Program-made: the position numbers and the translations under genes
The notes under the pieces: model-generated
The model's input: the letters and a program-made list of their open reading frames with translations, nothing else
Database searches by the model: none
What the model was told of the DNA's origin: nothing
Part shown: piece by piece, positions 17,524-26,388 of the stretch
Layout: every line of letters begins with the position of its first letter
Numbering within the stretch: position 1 is the first letter of the stretch
From: Shimia_B sp038525525
Lineage (GTDB): Bacteria > Pseudomonadota > Alphaproteobacteria > Rhodobacterales > Rhodobacteraceae
DNA: 64,000 nt
NCBI GenBank assembly: GCA_038525525.1
Contig: JBCBHO010000002.1
Location: 744,001 to 808,000 of the forward strand
Direction of reading: 5' to 3'

Positions 17524-17638
17524 CGTGCATCTCCTTTGTTTGAACTGTCATATGACACCACAGAATCGAGATTCTGTCACGCTGCAGCCGCGAGGCCCGC
17601 GCGAGCGCGAGCATGACCGGCCAGACATTGCCAATTCA

Positions 17639-18364
17639 TTAATCCGGGAAGGGCAGCGGCGCGCCATCGTGAAGGACGGCGTGGATCGCTGGCACATAAT
17701 CCGGGTGATCGCCTTCGTGGGTTGGAGCAGCGTGGAGCGTGAGCGGCGCATGGAGGCGAAATGGCGCGCGCCCATCCTTGCGCGCGCGCACCAGGACGAG
17801 ATGCGCCGCGCGCCCCACCCGTGCTTGCAGTGGGAGCACTTCAACGGATCCAAGCGGCATAGCTCCGAGCAGATCCGGCAGCCGCTCGGCCCGGTGGATC
17901 ACCGTGAGCACGCCCCTTGCCCTGAGCCGCTTCGCGGCAACCTCAAGCCAGGTTCGAAGCGGTGTCTCCTCCGCGCGCGCCGCCTGCCGCCCCGCATCCG
18001 AGGCCGCGAGGCCCTGCGTGAAGTAGGGCGGGTTCATGATGACGTGGTGAAACTGGCGCTGACGGAGATCCGGCGGGAGCTGCGCGAGGTCCGTTTCAAC
18101 AACGTCGACACCGTTCTTCTGGGCCAGCGCAGCATAAAACGGCTGTACTTCGACGCCCGTCACGGTCGCGCCAGTGCGCTCTGAAAGGCAAAGCGATGCC
18201 ACGCCCACGCCGCAGCCAAGCTCCAGCACCGTGTCGCCCGCCTGCGCCGGACACGCCGCCGCCAAGAGCACCGCGTCCACGCCCGAACGATACCCCTTCG
18301 CGGGCTGCCATGCGCGCACGCGGCCACCGAGAAAGGCGTCATGGGTAATGGCGTCTGTTTTCAC
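17639..18364 (-). CDS. tRNA1(Val) adenine-N6-methyltransferase family (TrmN6/YfiC)
   Basis: The 241-residue protein is a Rossmann-fold SAM-dependent methyltransferase. LELGCGVGVASL at 47-58 binds SAM and NPPYF at 111-115 is the N6-adenine catalytic motif. The N-terminal FLGGRV and GYRSGVDAVLLAAA blocks mark the YfiC/TrmN6 group that methylates A37 of tRNA-Val. The 3' neighbour is DUF465; the start overlaps the DUF2007 gene stop by 4 nt, so both are cotranscribed. Confidence 0.86.
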   Translation of the reverse strand: MKTDAITHDAFLGGRVRAWQPAKGYRSGVDAVLLAAACPAQAGDTVLELGCGVGVASLCLSERTGATVTGVEVQPFYAALAQKNGVDVVETDLAQLPPDLRQRQFHHVIMNPPYFTQGLAASDAGRQAARAEETPLRTWLEVAAKRLRARGVLTVIHRAERLPDLLGAMPLGSVEVLPLQARVGRAAHLVLVRARKDGRAPFRLHAPLTLHAAPTHEGDHPDYVPAIHAVLHDGAPLPFPD

Positions 18365-18582
18365 CTGCCCAGATCGACATCGTTGTCGCGCAGGATGGCC
18401 TCAGCCATGAAAAGATCGCGGTCCGCCACCATCATCCGGCGCGGCAGAACACCGATGGAGCCCTCGAGCACGCTCATATTTGCGTCCATCACGAAAACCG
18501 CTATGTCCTCTCCCGACAAGAGAGCCTCGGCAAACGCGATCACGGTTGGGTCGTTGCTGCGCAGAAGTTCTTTCATATCCAC
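18361..18582 (-). CDS. DUF2007 family protein
   Basis: The 73-residue protein begins MKELLRSNDPTVIAFAEALL (after an alternative upstream Met pair) and keeps the GVLPRRMMV core of the DUF2007 family, a small ferredoxin-like fold sometimes called a putative signal-transducing protein. No enzymatic residues are known. It is coupled to the trmN6-like gene by an ATGA overlap and is divergent from the polyprenyl synthase. Confidence 0.82.
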   Translation of the reverse strand: MDMKELLRSNDPTVIAFAEALLSGEDIAVFVMDANMSVLEGSIGVLPRRMMVADRDLFMAEAILRDNDVDLGR

Positions 18583-18629
18583 CCCATTAAGCGCCGCCTC
18601 ACGCGGTGTCGAGAATTGGAGCCGCGGGC

Positions 18630-19631
18630 ATGGGCCTCGATCACGCTGCCACGAAACCGCATGAGCGCATGGCGGAGGCCTTGGCCGACGAACTCGACGC
18701 CGTGAACGCCCTGATCAGGGAGCGGATGGCATCAGAACACGCGCCGCGCATCCCGGAGGTGACGGCTCACCTCGTGGAAGCGGGTGGCAAGCGGCTGCGC
18801 CCGATGCTCACGCTCGCCTCGGCCAAGCTCTGCGGCTACGGCGGCCCGTATCATGTCCATTTGGCGGCAACGGTGGAATTCATCCACACGGCCACCCTTC
18901 TCCACGATGACGTGGTGGACGAAAGCCGCCAGCGCCGCGGCCGACCCACGGCCAATCTTCTCTGGGACAATCAGTCGAGCGTTCTGGTGGGAGACTATCT
19001 CTTCGCGCGGTCGTTCCAGCTGATGGTGGAGACAGGCTCACTCAAGGTGCTCGACATCCTCTCGAACGCCGCGGCGACGATCGCGGAAGGAGAGGTGCTG
19101 CAGCTGTCCGTGGCCCAGCAGATCGCGACGACGGAAGACACCTACATCCAGGTCGTCCGCGGCAAGACCGCCGCACTCTTCTCCGCGGCCACGGAGGTGG
19201 GCGGTGTGATCGCAGGGCAGCCCGAGCGCGTGCAGACAGCCCTCTTCGACTATGGAGACGCGCTCGGCATTGCCTTCCAGATGGTGGATGACCTGCTGGA
19301 TTATGGCGGCACGTCGGGCGTCATCGGCAAGAACGTGGGCGACGATTTCCGCGAGCGGAAGCTCACGCTCCCGGTCATCCGCGCCATCGCCGCCGCTGAC
19401 GCGGATGAGCGCGCCTTCTGGGCGCGTGTCATCGGCAAAGGCGAGCAGCACGAGGGCGATCTTGCGCAGGCCTTGGCGCTCATGGGCAAGCACGGCACGC
19501 TGGAAAGCACGAGAGACACCGCGCAGGCCTATGTCGCGAAAGCCAAGACCGCGCTGGCGGCGACGCCGGAGCATCCGCTGCGCGACATGCTCCACGATCT
19601 CGCCGACTACGTCGTCGCGCGCGTCAGCTAA
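18630..19631 (+). CDS. polyprenyl (octa/decaprenyl) diphosphate synthase
   Basis: This 333-residue trans-prenyltransferase elongates farnesyl diphosphate with isopentenyl diphosphate to make the ubiquinone side chain. It has both aspartate-rich motifs, DDVVD at 93-97 (LLHDDVVDESRQRRGRPT region) and DDLLD in the second half, plus GGKRLRP. The chain-length-setting residues suggest a long product; C40 or C50 cannot be decided by eye. ATG 18630 follows GGAG at a suitable distance; GTG 18606 is a possible longer start. Confidence 0.9.
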   Translation: MGLDHAATKPHERMAEALADELDAVNALIRERMASEHAPRIPEVTAHLVEAGGKRLRPMLTLASAKLCGYGGPYHVHLAATVEFIHTATLLHDDVVDESRQRRGRPTANLLWDNQSSVLVGDYLFARSFQLMVETGSLKVLDILSNAAATIAEGEVLQLSVAQQIATTEDTYIQVVRGKTAALFSAATEVGGVIAGQPERVQTALFDYGDALGIAFQMVDDLLDYGGTSGVIGKNVGDDFRERKLTLPVIRAIAAADADERAFWARVIGKGEQHEGDLAQALALMGKHGTLESTRDTAQAYVAKAKTALAATPEHPLRDMLHDLADYVVARVS

Positions 19632-20373
19632 GCGTCGTCTCTGCCACCCACCATTCCGGGTGGAGCGCCTCGAGATGCGCGGCCGCACCCTGGGCCGTTG
19701 CAGCGTCCGGGTAGATCGCATAGCAGATCGCCCCTCCCGGGATCACCGCGGCAAGGCTCGCGCCGGGCGTGAGCGCAAGCTCATCAAGCATCTCTTGGAT
19801 CGCCGGCTCGTCTGCATCCGTTTCAACGTGACCACGCAGCCAATCCGCCACCTCCTCGGGCGTCGAGAGATCATCTGGCGGCTCCGGGATCGTCGCGACC
19901 TGAGGGCCGCGGCCGGCTCCGAGCTCATGATCCGCGTGGAGCAGAACGACCGGAAGCCTTGGGAGGTCCACGGCGGTCAGCTGATTGGCGGCGGGTTCGA
20001 TCAGCGCCGCGGCGCCGCGGCGGACAGTCAGGCCCTCGAGCTCACGCTCGCTCGGCGATTCCACGTCCAGTGCCGCGACCATGGCGGTGATCCCGAGTGC
20101 CGGGTCGAAGGGCAAATCCTTCTTGACCGTAAGCCCACCGGTCGTTGACTGCGCCACCACGAGAGCAAAGGCCGCTGCCTGCCGCTCGGCTTCCGTGCCG
20201 GGCTCGATGTCGCCAAAGGGCCCCTGCCAGGTGATCCCGTCTCGGCTCGCCGGCGATGAGGTCAGGGTGTCGCCGAGACTTGCAAGGGTCAGAAGCGTCC
20301 GTCCGTCACGGCCCGCAGCGAGCGGGATGAGCGCGCGTGCGCGGCGCTCAACCTTCGTCGTTGGCGAGTTCAA
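19624..20373 (-). CDS. degenerate IspE-like GHMP kinase homologue lacking the ATP loop
   Basis: The position between the TPR gene and polyprenyl synthase is where relatives carry ispE (CDP-methylerythritol kinase of the MEP pathway). The 249-residue product still resembles IspE at its ends: a KVE..A.A.I.L..AGRDG start and a C-terminal PGASLAAVIPGGAICYAIYP block matching the third GHMP motif. However, the catalytic Lys/Asn of PAKINL are gone, and the Gly-rich GxGGGSxDAA loop is replaced by DPALGITAMVAAL. The frame has no stops. The only in-frame start near the expected site is TTG 20373; the usual ATG position reads ACG. It may be a pseudokinase or a decaying copy. Confidence 0.55.
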   Translation of the reverse strand: MNSPTTKVERRARALIPLAAGRDGRTLLTLASLGDTLTSSPASRDGITWQGPFGDIEPGTEAERQAAAFALVVAQSTTGGLTVKKDLPFDPALGITAMVAALDVESPSERELEGLTVRRGAAALIEPAANQLTAVDLPRLPVVLLHADHELGAGRGPQVATIPEPPDDLSTPEEVADWLRGHVETDADEPAIQEMLDELALTPGASLAAVIPGGAICYAIYPDAATAQGAAAHLEALHPEWWVAETTLS

Positions 20374-22054
20374 TGCGCGTGAGGCCTTCTTCCTCGAGCA
20401 CCACGTCGAGACCGAGCTCAAGCTTGCGTCGGATCCGCTCAGCCTCTTCCTCGTCTGGGCCAAAGCTCAAGGCCCGCTGCCATTGGAAATGGGCCTCCGT
20501 GCGACGGCCCACGGACCAGTACACGTCGCCGAGGTGGTCGTTGATGATCGGATCCGTGGCCATGAGCTCCACCGCCGCTTCCATGGGAGCGACGGCTTCG
20601 TCATAGCGACCTAGCCGGTAGAGCACCCAGCCGAGGCTATCGAGGATGTGGCCATTGTCAGGCCGCAGCTCCGCCGCGGTCTCGATCATCTCCAACGCCT
20701 CACCGAGCTTCAAGTTCTTCTCGACGAGCGAGTAGCCGAGATAATTGAGCACCTGCGGCTGGTTCGGACGCATTTCCAGAGCCCGTCGAAAATCACTTTC
20801 GGCCGCGTCCCAGTTTCCCTCGCGCTCGTGGGAAATCCCCCGCGCAAAGAACGTGAACCAGTGGCGGTCATCGACCGGGTCGATCAGCGAAAGCCCGTTG
20901 GTGTAGGCCTTGGCGGCCTCGCCGTAGCGCTCAAGACGCCGCAGCGTATCGCCAAGCTTTATACGGATCGTGGAGATATCGGGATGGGATTTCGAAAGCT
21001 GCCGGAGGGCTTCCACGGCGGCCTCCCCACGCTCCGCGGTGTAAAGGGCGTTCGCCCGACCGATCTCCGCCGTAATGAACTCCGGCGCGCTCTGGGGCAC
21101 ACGGTCATAGGTGGCTGTCGCGAGCCCCGGACGGTCGAGCCGCTCAAGATAATCAGCTGAGAGCATGAGCGCATCGATGTGCGCCGGGTTGAGCGTCTCG
21201 GCGAGCCGGGAATAGAGGAGCGCGTAACTGTCCGCGGCCTCACCGTCGAGCGCGGCGGCCACGGTATAGAAGACCTCTGCCATGCCATGCGCCGGCTGGG
21301 ACACTTCCGTGAATGCCAAAGCCTCGCCCGCTGCAAGGCGCCTGTCGAGATCGGCGAGCGTCGCGTCGAGGGCGGGCCCGACAACGCGGGCGATCTCGGC
21401 CCGGGCGAGATCGTTCTCGCCCAATTGGCTCAGCACCATCGCGCGCGTGATGAGGCCCCGGCGGTTGTCCGGGATCGCCCCGGCGGCACGCCCCGAGAGG
21501 ATCTCCTCGGCTCCGGCGAAATCTCCCATGTAGGCGAGGGCCAGCGCCTTGTGGTGCAGCGCAAAGGGACGCAGCCCATCCCGCTCGGCCACGGCGTCGA
21601 AAGCCGCGAGCCCATCTTCCATGCGGTTCGCACCGATGAGCGCCCAGCCGTGAAGAAGGCTGTCGACCAGCGGCCCGACGCGGGTGCCGTCCTCGAAGCT
21701 CGCGATCATCGCGTCGAAGTCACCGCGCAGGGCCTCGTCCACGACCACGGTCATGTGCGCAACCTGGCTGGGTGAGCCCGTTTCGAGCATCTTTGCACCC
21801 AGCGCCGATGCAGGGGCGAATTGCGCCATCGCAAGATGAGCCGAGAGGGCATTTTCCATGTGCGCGTGGTTGGCGTTGTCTCGCGCGAGGGCTTGGCGAT
21901 AATACTTTGCCGCGGCGGCGTAGTCGTTGTCCGCGGCGGCCTGGCGGGCAGCGAGATAGGCCCCGGCGACCCCCATTTCTAGCCGCTCTCCCGCGGCGCC
22001 TGATGCACAAACCATGCTCAGTGCCAGCACGGCACCTTTGACTGCAAGCCTCAT
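20348..22054 (-). CDS. tetratricopeptide-repeat protein with signal peptide
   Basis: The 568-residue protein starts MRLAVKGAVLALSMVCASGA, a signal sequence with an SGA cleavage region; a lipoprotein form through the Cys is less likely. Many 34-residue TPR units run through the protein and are clearest at the C-terminus (ALEMRPNQPQVLNYLGYSLV and following). It should be a periplasmic or envelope scaffold for protein interactions. ATG 22054 is chosen because the upstream extension would remove the signal peptide. Its 3' end overlaps the IspE-like gene. Confidence 0.87.
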   Translation of the reverse strand: MRLAVKGAVLALSMVCASGAAGERLEMGVAGAYLAARQAAADNDYAAAAKYYRQALARDNANHAHMENALSAHLAMAQFAPASALGAKMLETGSPSQVAHMTVVVDEALRGDFDAMIASFEDGTRVGPLVDSLLHGWALIGANRMEDGLAAFDAVAERDGLRPFALHHKALALAYMGDFAGAEEILSGRAAGAIPDNRRGLITRAMVLSQLGENDLARAEIARVVGPALDATLADLDRRLAAGEALAFTEVSQPAHGMAEVFYTVAAALDGEAADSYALLYSRLAETLNPAHIDALMLSADYLERLDRPGLATATYDRVPQSAPEFITAEIGRANALYTAERGEAAVEALRQLSKSHPDISTIRIKLGDTLRRLERYGEAAKAYTNGLSLIDPVDDRHWFTFFARGISHEREGNWDAAESDFRRALEMRPNQPQVLNYLGYSLVEKNLKLGEALEMIETAAELRPDNGHILDSLGWVLYRLGRYDEAVAPMEAAVELMATDPIINDHLGDVYWSVGRRTEAHFQWQRALSFGPDEEEAERIRRKLELGLDVVLEEEGLTRIELANDEG

Positions 22055-22138
22055 ACCTGTCCCCTGGGCAACCCCTACGTGCCCTTGAAAGCGAAGGCTA
22101 CGCAGGCAAATTAACGAAAGCAATGCGGCGATACGCAA

Positions 22139-22160
22139 AGGGCGGCCCGAAAGCCGCCCT
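22139..22160 (-). terminator. probable terminator downstream of etfD
   Basis: An 8-bp perfect stem (22139-22146 and 22153-22160) with a CCGAAA loop lies 35 nt past the etfD stop. On the minus strand it is followed by CTTTGCG, a weak U tract, so termination may be partial. Confidence 0.5.
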
Positions 22161-22194
22161 CATCGATCACAATTCGCCGGTCTGACGATTTTTT

Positions 22195-23865
22195 TTACAT
22201 GTTCGGATAGTTCGGACCGTCGCCGCCCTGCGGCGTCTTCCAGACGATATTCTGGCTCGGATCCTTGATATCGCAGGTCTTGCAGTGAACGCAGTTCTGG
22301 AAGTTCACGACGAAACGCGCCGACTTTTCAGGCTCTTGGACAACCTCGTAGACGCCAGCCGGACAGTACCGCTGCGCTGTTTCGTTGTACTTGGCCAGGT
22401 GATCGAGCACCGGAGTGTCCCAATCACGCACTTTGAGGTGGGCTGGCTGGCTTTCCTCGTGATTCGTCATCGCGAAAGACACGTTCGTGAGACGGTCGAA
22501 GCTGAGTTTGCCGTCGGGCTTCGGGTAGGCGATGGGCTTGTGGTAGTGCACCGTCTCCGTGCTGTCGGCGTCCGATTTCCCGTGCTTGAGCGTGCCGAGG
22601 AACGAGAGGCCCGTCAGCGAATTGCACCACATATCCGCGCCGCCCAAGGTGAGCGATGCCATGAGGCCGTACTTGGACCACAGCGGCTTCACGTTGCGCA
22701 CGGGCTTGAGATCCTTGGCAATGGGGCCCGTCTTGACGGCCGTGTCGTAGGCCTCCAGCGTATCTCCCGCCCGGCCGGCAGAGATCGCCTCATGCGCGGC
22801 TTCGGCGGCGTGAATGCCGGAGAACATGGCGTTGTGATTGCCCTTGATGCGCGGGACGTTCACGAGCCCCGCCGAACATCCCAGCAGCGCACCACCCGGG
22901 AACGCAGTCTGCGGGATCGACTGCCAGCCGCCCTCTGAGATCGCGCGCGCACCGTAGGCTACGCGCTTACCCCCGGCGAGGAGCTCCTGCATCATCGGGT
23001 GATGCTTGAAGCGCTGGAACTCCATGTAGGGAAATACGTGCGGGTTCGCGTAATTCAGATGGACCACGAAGCCCACATACACCTGGTTGTTGTCGAGGTG
23101 GTACACGAAGCTGCCGCCGCCCGCGTTGGAGCCGAGCGGCCAGCCCATCGTGTGCGTGACCGTGCCGGGCTTGTGCTTGGCCGGGTCAATCTCCCAGATT
23201 TCCTTCATGCCGAGGCCGTACTTCTGCACGTCGGAATTGGCATCGAGATCGTATTTCGCGATCACCTCTTTCGAGAGCGAGCCGCGGACCCCTTCCGACA
23301 AAAAGACATACTTGCCATGGAGCTCCATGCCCGGCTCGTAGCCCGGCCCCTTGGTGCCATCGGAATTCAATCCGAATTCACCGGCCACGACGCCCTTCAC
23401 TTCGCCAGTCTCTCCGAAAACGAGCTCCGAGCAAGCCATGCCCGGGAAGACCTCCACGCCCATGCCCTCGGCAATCTCGGCCATCCACCGGCAAACATTG
23501 CCCATCGAGACGATGTAGTTCCCGTGGTTGTTCATGAGTGGTGGCATGATGGCGTTCGGGATCTTCATGGAACCCGCTTCGCCCAGCATGTAGAAATTGT
23601 CTTCCGTGACCTCCACGGAGATCGGCGCCTGCATCTCGCGCCAATCAGGCAGGAGAGCATCGAGGCCCGAGGGATCGAGGACCGCACCTGACAGGATATG
23701 CGCGCCAACCTCGGACCCCTTCTCGAGCACTACGACCTCGAGCGAGGCGTCGAGTTGCTTGAGACGGATCGCCGCCGAGAGGCCCGCGGGCCCGGCGCCC
23801 ACGATCACGACGTCATATTCCATGGCTTCCCGCGTTGCGTCGGTCATTTCACTCACCTGCGTCAT
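22195..23865 (-). CDS. etfD: electron-transfer flavoprotein-ubiquinone oxidoreductase
   Basis: ETF-QO passes electrons from acyl-CoA dehydrogenases and other flavoproteins, through ETF, into membrane ubiquinone. The 556-residue protein has an N-terminal FAD motif VVIVGAGPAGLSAA (about 19-32) and internal membrane-contact and FAD blocks. Its C-terminal ferredoxin-like domain carries CPAG and NCVHCKTCDIKDP, the four Cys of the [4Fe-4S] cluster. ATG 23865 gives the full family length. A promoter and three direct hexamers lie upstream. Acyl-CoA dehydrogenase at 34.4-36.1 kb is a plausible electron source. Confidence 0.95.
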   Translation of the reverse strand: MTQVSEMTDATREAMEYDVVIVGAGPAGLSAAIRLKQLDASLEVVVLEKGSEVGAHILSGAVLDPSGLDALLPDWREMQAPISVEVTEDNFYMLGEAGSMKIPNAIMPPLMNNHGNYIVSMGNVCRWMAEIAEGMGVEVFPGMACSELVFGETGEVKGVVAGEFGLNSDGTKGPGYEPGMELHGKYVFLSEGVRGSLSKEVIAKYDLDANSDVQKYGLGMKEIWEIDPAKHKPGTVTHTMGWPLGSNAGGGSFVYHLDNNQVYVGFVVHLNYANPHVFPYMEFQRFKHHPMMQELLAGGKRVAYGARAISEGGWQSIPQTAFPGGALLGCSAGLVNVPRIKGNHNAMFSGIHAAEAAHEAISAGRAGDTLEAYDTAVKTGPIAKDLKPVRNVKPLWSKYGLMASLTLGGADMWCNSLTGLSFLGTLKHGKSDADSTETVHYHKPIAYPKPDGKLSFDRLTNVSFAMTNHEESQPAHLKVRDWDTPVLDHLAKYNETAQRYCPAGVYEVVQEPEKSARFVVNFQNCVHCKTCDIKDPSQNIVWKTPQGGDGPNYPNM

Positions 23866-23900
23866 CCGTGTTGCGTATGTAGCCGTTCAACTTGTTCCCC

Positions 23901-23930
23901 GTATAAATGGCCACCTGCCGCGCACGTCAA
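23901..23930 (-). promoter_or_regulatory. candidate sigma70 promoter of etfD
   Basis: On the minus strand TTGACG (23930-23925) is followed after 17-18 nt by TTTATA/TTATAC (23907-23901). Transcription would start near 23895, 30 nt before the etfD ATG. Confidence 0.5.
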
Positions 23931-23939
23931 TTGGAACGG

Positions 23940-23986
23940 GACGTTATTTGCGCCTGTCGCGACGTTGGGACGCCATTTAAGACGTT
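23940..23986 (-). promoter_or_regulatory. three AACGTC direct repeats upstream of etfD
   Basis: GACGTT (AACGTC on the minus strand) occurs at 23940-23945, 23961-23966 and 23981-23986, spaced 21 and 20 bp, about two helical turns. The second and third copies extend to GACGTTGGRA. They lie just upstream of the -35 element of the predicted etfD promoter, where an activator would bind on one DNA face. Confidence 0.4.
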
Positions 23987-23995
23987 GGAAACAAA

Positions 23996-24019
23996 GAAGG
24001 GGCCGCAAAGGACCCCTTC
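23996..24019 (-). terminator. intrinsic terminator of the outer-membrane protein gene
   Basis: A 7-bp stem (GAAGGGG at 23996-24002 with CCCCTTC at 24013-24019) has a 10-nt loop. On the minus strand it is followed by TTTGTTTCC, a U-rich release tract, 24 nt beyond the gene end. Confidence 0.65.
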
Positions 24020-24042
24020 CGTCACCGCTCTGAAGACAAGCC

Positions 24043-24567
24043 TTAGAAACGATAGTTCAGATGCGCGCCGACTGTCACGACGTTGGCGGTCAGATCGTCG
24101 AGCTCGAAATCCTGGAACCGGTGGTAGAGGACCTCCACACCCGCGGTGATCGTATCGGTGACGAAGCTCTCATAGCCCGCGCCGACGAAGAAGCCGCCGC
24201 TGTCGCCCACAGCCTCTTCAGAGAGATAGGCCTGCGCAAAGCCGCCAGTGCCGTAAAGATAGTTGCCGCCATTCTGCAAGCCTCCCCGGGCACCGATCCG
24301 GAAGACCGCATCGATATCGGTCACACCCTCGAGGTCGATCTCCGTGATGTCGTACTGCACACCCCCGCCGAGGAGGAAGCCGCCGACATCCGTGTCGAAA
24401 TAGGCGCGCGCCCCAATCAGGGCATTGTCGCCCTCGAGCTCCGCGGCGTCCGACGTATCGACGGCGCCATAGGAGAGCTGGACGCCGACGGACGGCCCCT
24501 CGAAGCTCTGTGCAGCCGCAAGGCTCGGAATAAGTGCAGTAAGTGCTGCCGTGACAAGGATACGCAT
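24043..24567 (-). CDS. outer-membrane beta-barrel protein (OmpA/Omp25-like)
   Basis: The 174-residue protein has a signal peptide (about residues 1-19, ending AAA before QSFEG), alternating amphipathic strands and a C-terminal Phe (LNYRF), the recognition signal for the barrel-assembly machinery. It resembles the 8-stranded porin-like barrels of the Omp25/opacity family; no peptidoglycan-binding domain is attached. It is flanked by its own terminator and appears monocistronic. Confidence 0.82.
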   Translation of the reverse strand: MRILVTAALTALIPSLAAAQSFEGPSVGVQLSYGAVDTSDAAELEGDNALIGARAYFDTDVGGFLLGGGVQYDITEIDLEGVTDIDAVFRIGARGGLQNGGNYLYGTGGFAQAYLSEEAVGDSGGFFVGAGYESFVTDTITAGVEVLYHRFQDFELDDLTANVVTVGAHLNYRF

Positions 24568-24887
24568 TGGTTGAAATCCTTCTGGGGTTGGGATGATCCA
24601 GAGGGTGATGTGGGGAGGCGGCGCCTCAAAGCCCCTCGCGGGTCCGTGAAGGACTTCGGCGAAAGCTCGCGCCCCGGTTGCACGTTTTCGCCGACGACTC
24701 GGCCTCCGCGATCACGCCGATGAAACAAACCTGCGCGAGGTGTGGCGATCCTCCGCCGATGCTTCAAATCCAAGCATCTTCAGTTTTTCCGGAGCACTTT
24801 CGTCGTCAAAAGGTGCGCCGGGCCTTCCCGCTTGCATTCACATCCCCACATGGGTCACATCCGCAAATCGCCCTAAAGGAGCGTTCC
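24568..24887. other. intergenic gap between outer-membrane protein gene and greA
   Basis: This 320-bp gap separates two divergent genes. AAGGA serves the barrel gene and AAAGGAG serves greA. I see no tRNA, convincing ORF or clear promoter; short frames here are continuous with greA but lack coding character. Confidence 0.5.
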
Positions 24888-25358
24888 ATGGACAAGATAC
24901 CGCTGACCCGCGCGGGCTATGAGAAGCTCGACGCAGAACTCAAGACCCTGAAGAGCGTGGAGCGGCCCGCCATCATCGCGGCCATAGCCGAAGCGCGCGA
25001 ACTCGGTGATCTCAAGGAGAACGCGGAATATCATTCCGCGCGCGAAAAGCAGGGCTTCATCGAGGGTCGCATCAAGGAGATCGAGGCGGTCATCTCCCGC
25101 GCGGATGTCATGGATCCCGCGAAATTCTCTGGCGCGGTCAAGTTCGGCGCCACGGTGGAACTCGTGGACGAGGACACCGACGAGGAAAAAACCTACCAGA
25201 TCGTGGGCGAGCCCGAGGCCGACATCGAAAACGGCAAGCTCAACATCAAGTCCCCGCTGGCCCGCGCGCTCATCGGCAAAGACGAGGGAGACAGCGTCGA
25301 TGTCCGGACGCCCGGGGGCGCGAAAAGCTACGAGATCCTGAGCATCACCTACGTCTGA
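24888..25358 (+). CDS. greA: transcription elongation factor GreA
   Basis: GreA stimulates RNA polymerase to cleave backtracked transcripts. The 156-residue protein has the N-terminal coiled coil with the catalytic tip block ARELGDLKENAEYHSAREKQ (Asp/Glu at the tip) and the C-terminal FKBP-like domain ending SPLARALIGK and SITYV. ATG 24888 follows a strong AAAGGAG site. The next gene starts 10 nt downstream on the same strand. Confidence 0.96.
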   Translation: MDKIPLTRAGYEKLDAELKTLKSVERPAIIAAIAEARELGDLKENAEYHSAREKQGFIEGRIKEIEAVISRADVMDPAKFSGAVKFGATVELVDEDTDEEKTYQIVGEPEADIENGKLNIKSPLARALIGKDEGDSVDVRTPGGAKSYEILSITYV

Positions 25359-25368
25359 GCACGCCGCC

Positions 25369-26388
25369 ATGGCCGCAGAAGAGACCAAGCAGACACCGCC
25401 GCAGCAGCCTCCGCTGGGGATTTACGAGTCCACCCGGGACACGGCTATTTCCGGCTCCGAGGTCATCGCCATCGGGCTCTCCGTGGCGTGGCTCCTCGGC
25501 GCTGCCATCTTCTTTCTGGGCATGGGCGGCGGGCAGATGTTCGAGCCGGGTAACCAGGGGCAGCTGACCTTCCTGATGACGCTCCTCGCCGTCTTCGTGC
25601 CGGTGGCGATCATTTGGGTGGCTGCCTCCGCGGCACGGTCCGCACGCATCGTCCGTGAGGAAAGCCAGCGCCTTCAGGCCGCCATCGACGCCATGCGCCA
25701 AACCTATGTGGCCGAGCGCCAGACCCACGGCCTCACACCCTCGCCCGCCGTGGAAAAGAAGATCGACGAGCTCGTCGCCGCCGCAAAGCAGACAGAGACG
25801 GCAGTCGCCACCTTCACCTCGAGCCGCACCCCGGCCGTGCGGCGATCCTCGGAGCTGCAGGGCTCGGACGATCAGCCCACGCTGGCTTTCGGGACGCGGG
25901 CCGAGGATCTCGCGCCTCCGCTGGCAACAGAAGACCTCATTCGCGCGCTGAACTTCCCGGAGACCGCCGAAGATCAGGACGGCTTCAGCGCGCTGCGCCG
26001 GGCCCTGAAGGACCGCAAGGCCGCCAGCGTCGTGCAGGCGAGCCAGGACGTCCTCACGCTCATCAGCCATGACGGCATTTACATGGACGATATGCGCCCG
26101 GACCGCGCCAAGCCCGAGATCTGGCGCCGCTTTGCCGCCGGAGAACGAGGGCGGCAAGTGGCAGCGCTTGGCGGGATCCGGGACCGCAGCTCGCTCGCGC
26201 TGACGGCGGGCCGCATGCGGTCAGACACGATCTTTCGAGATGCCGCGCACCACTTCCTGCGCCGGTTCGACCAGCTTCTCGTTGAGTTCTGTGAAGAGGC
26301 CTCCGACGCGGAGATCGCGGCACTGGCCGACACGCGCACCGCGCGGGCCTTCATGCTTCTGGGCCGTGTGACGGGCATGTTCAGCTGA
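25369..26388 (+). CDS. conserved hypothetical membrane protein
   Basis: The 339-residue product has a Pro-rich leader, two membrane helices (about 32-52 and 67-87), a coiled-coil region (about 90-150) and a soluble C-terminal domain of about 150 residues rich in Arg, Asp and Ala. I recognise no family with known function, though similar proteins next to greA occur in Rhodobacteraceae. It would sit in the inner membrane with the coiled coil and C-terminus on one side. It starts 10 nt after the greA stop and overlaps the end of the GNAT gene on the opposite strand. Confidence 0.7.
   Translation: MAAEETKQTPPQQPPLGIYESTRDTAISGSEVIAIGLSVAWLLGAAIFFLGMGGGQMFEPGNQGQLTFLMTLLAVFVPVAIIWVAASAARSARIVREESQRLQAAIDAMRQTYVAERQTHGLTPSPAVEKKIDELVAAAKQTETAVATFTSSRTPAVRRSSELQGSDDQPTLAFGTRAEDLAPPLATEDLIRALNFPETAEDQDGFSALRRALKDRKAASVVQASQDVLTLISHDGIYMDDMRPDRAKPEIWRRFAAGERGRQVAALGGIRDRSSLALTAGRMRSDTIFRDAAHHFLRRFDQLLVEFCEEASDAEIAALADTRTARAFMLLGRVTGMFS

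Noticed and set aside
25345..26157. Minus-strand frame opposite the hypothetical protein behind greA
   Set aside because: It has Gly/His/Arg-rich shadow composition and no ribosome site; the plus-strand gene has membrane helices and coiled coil.
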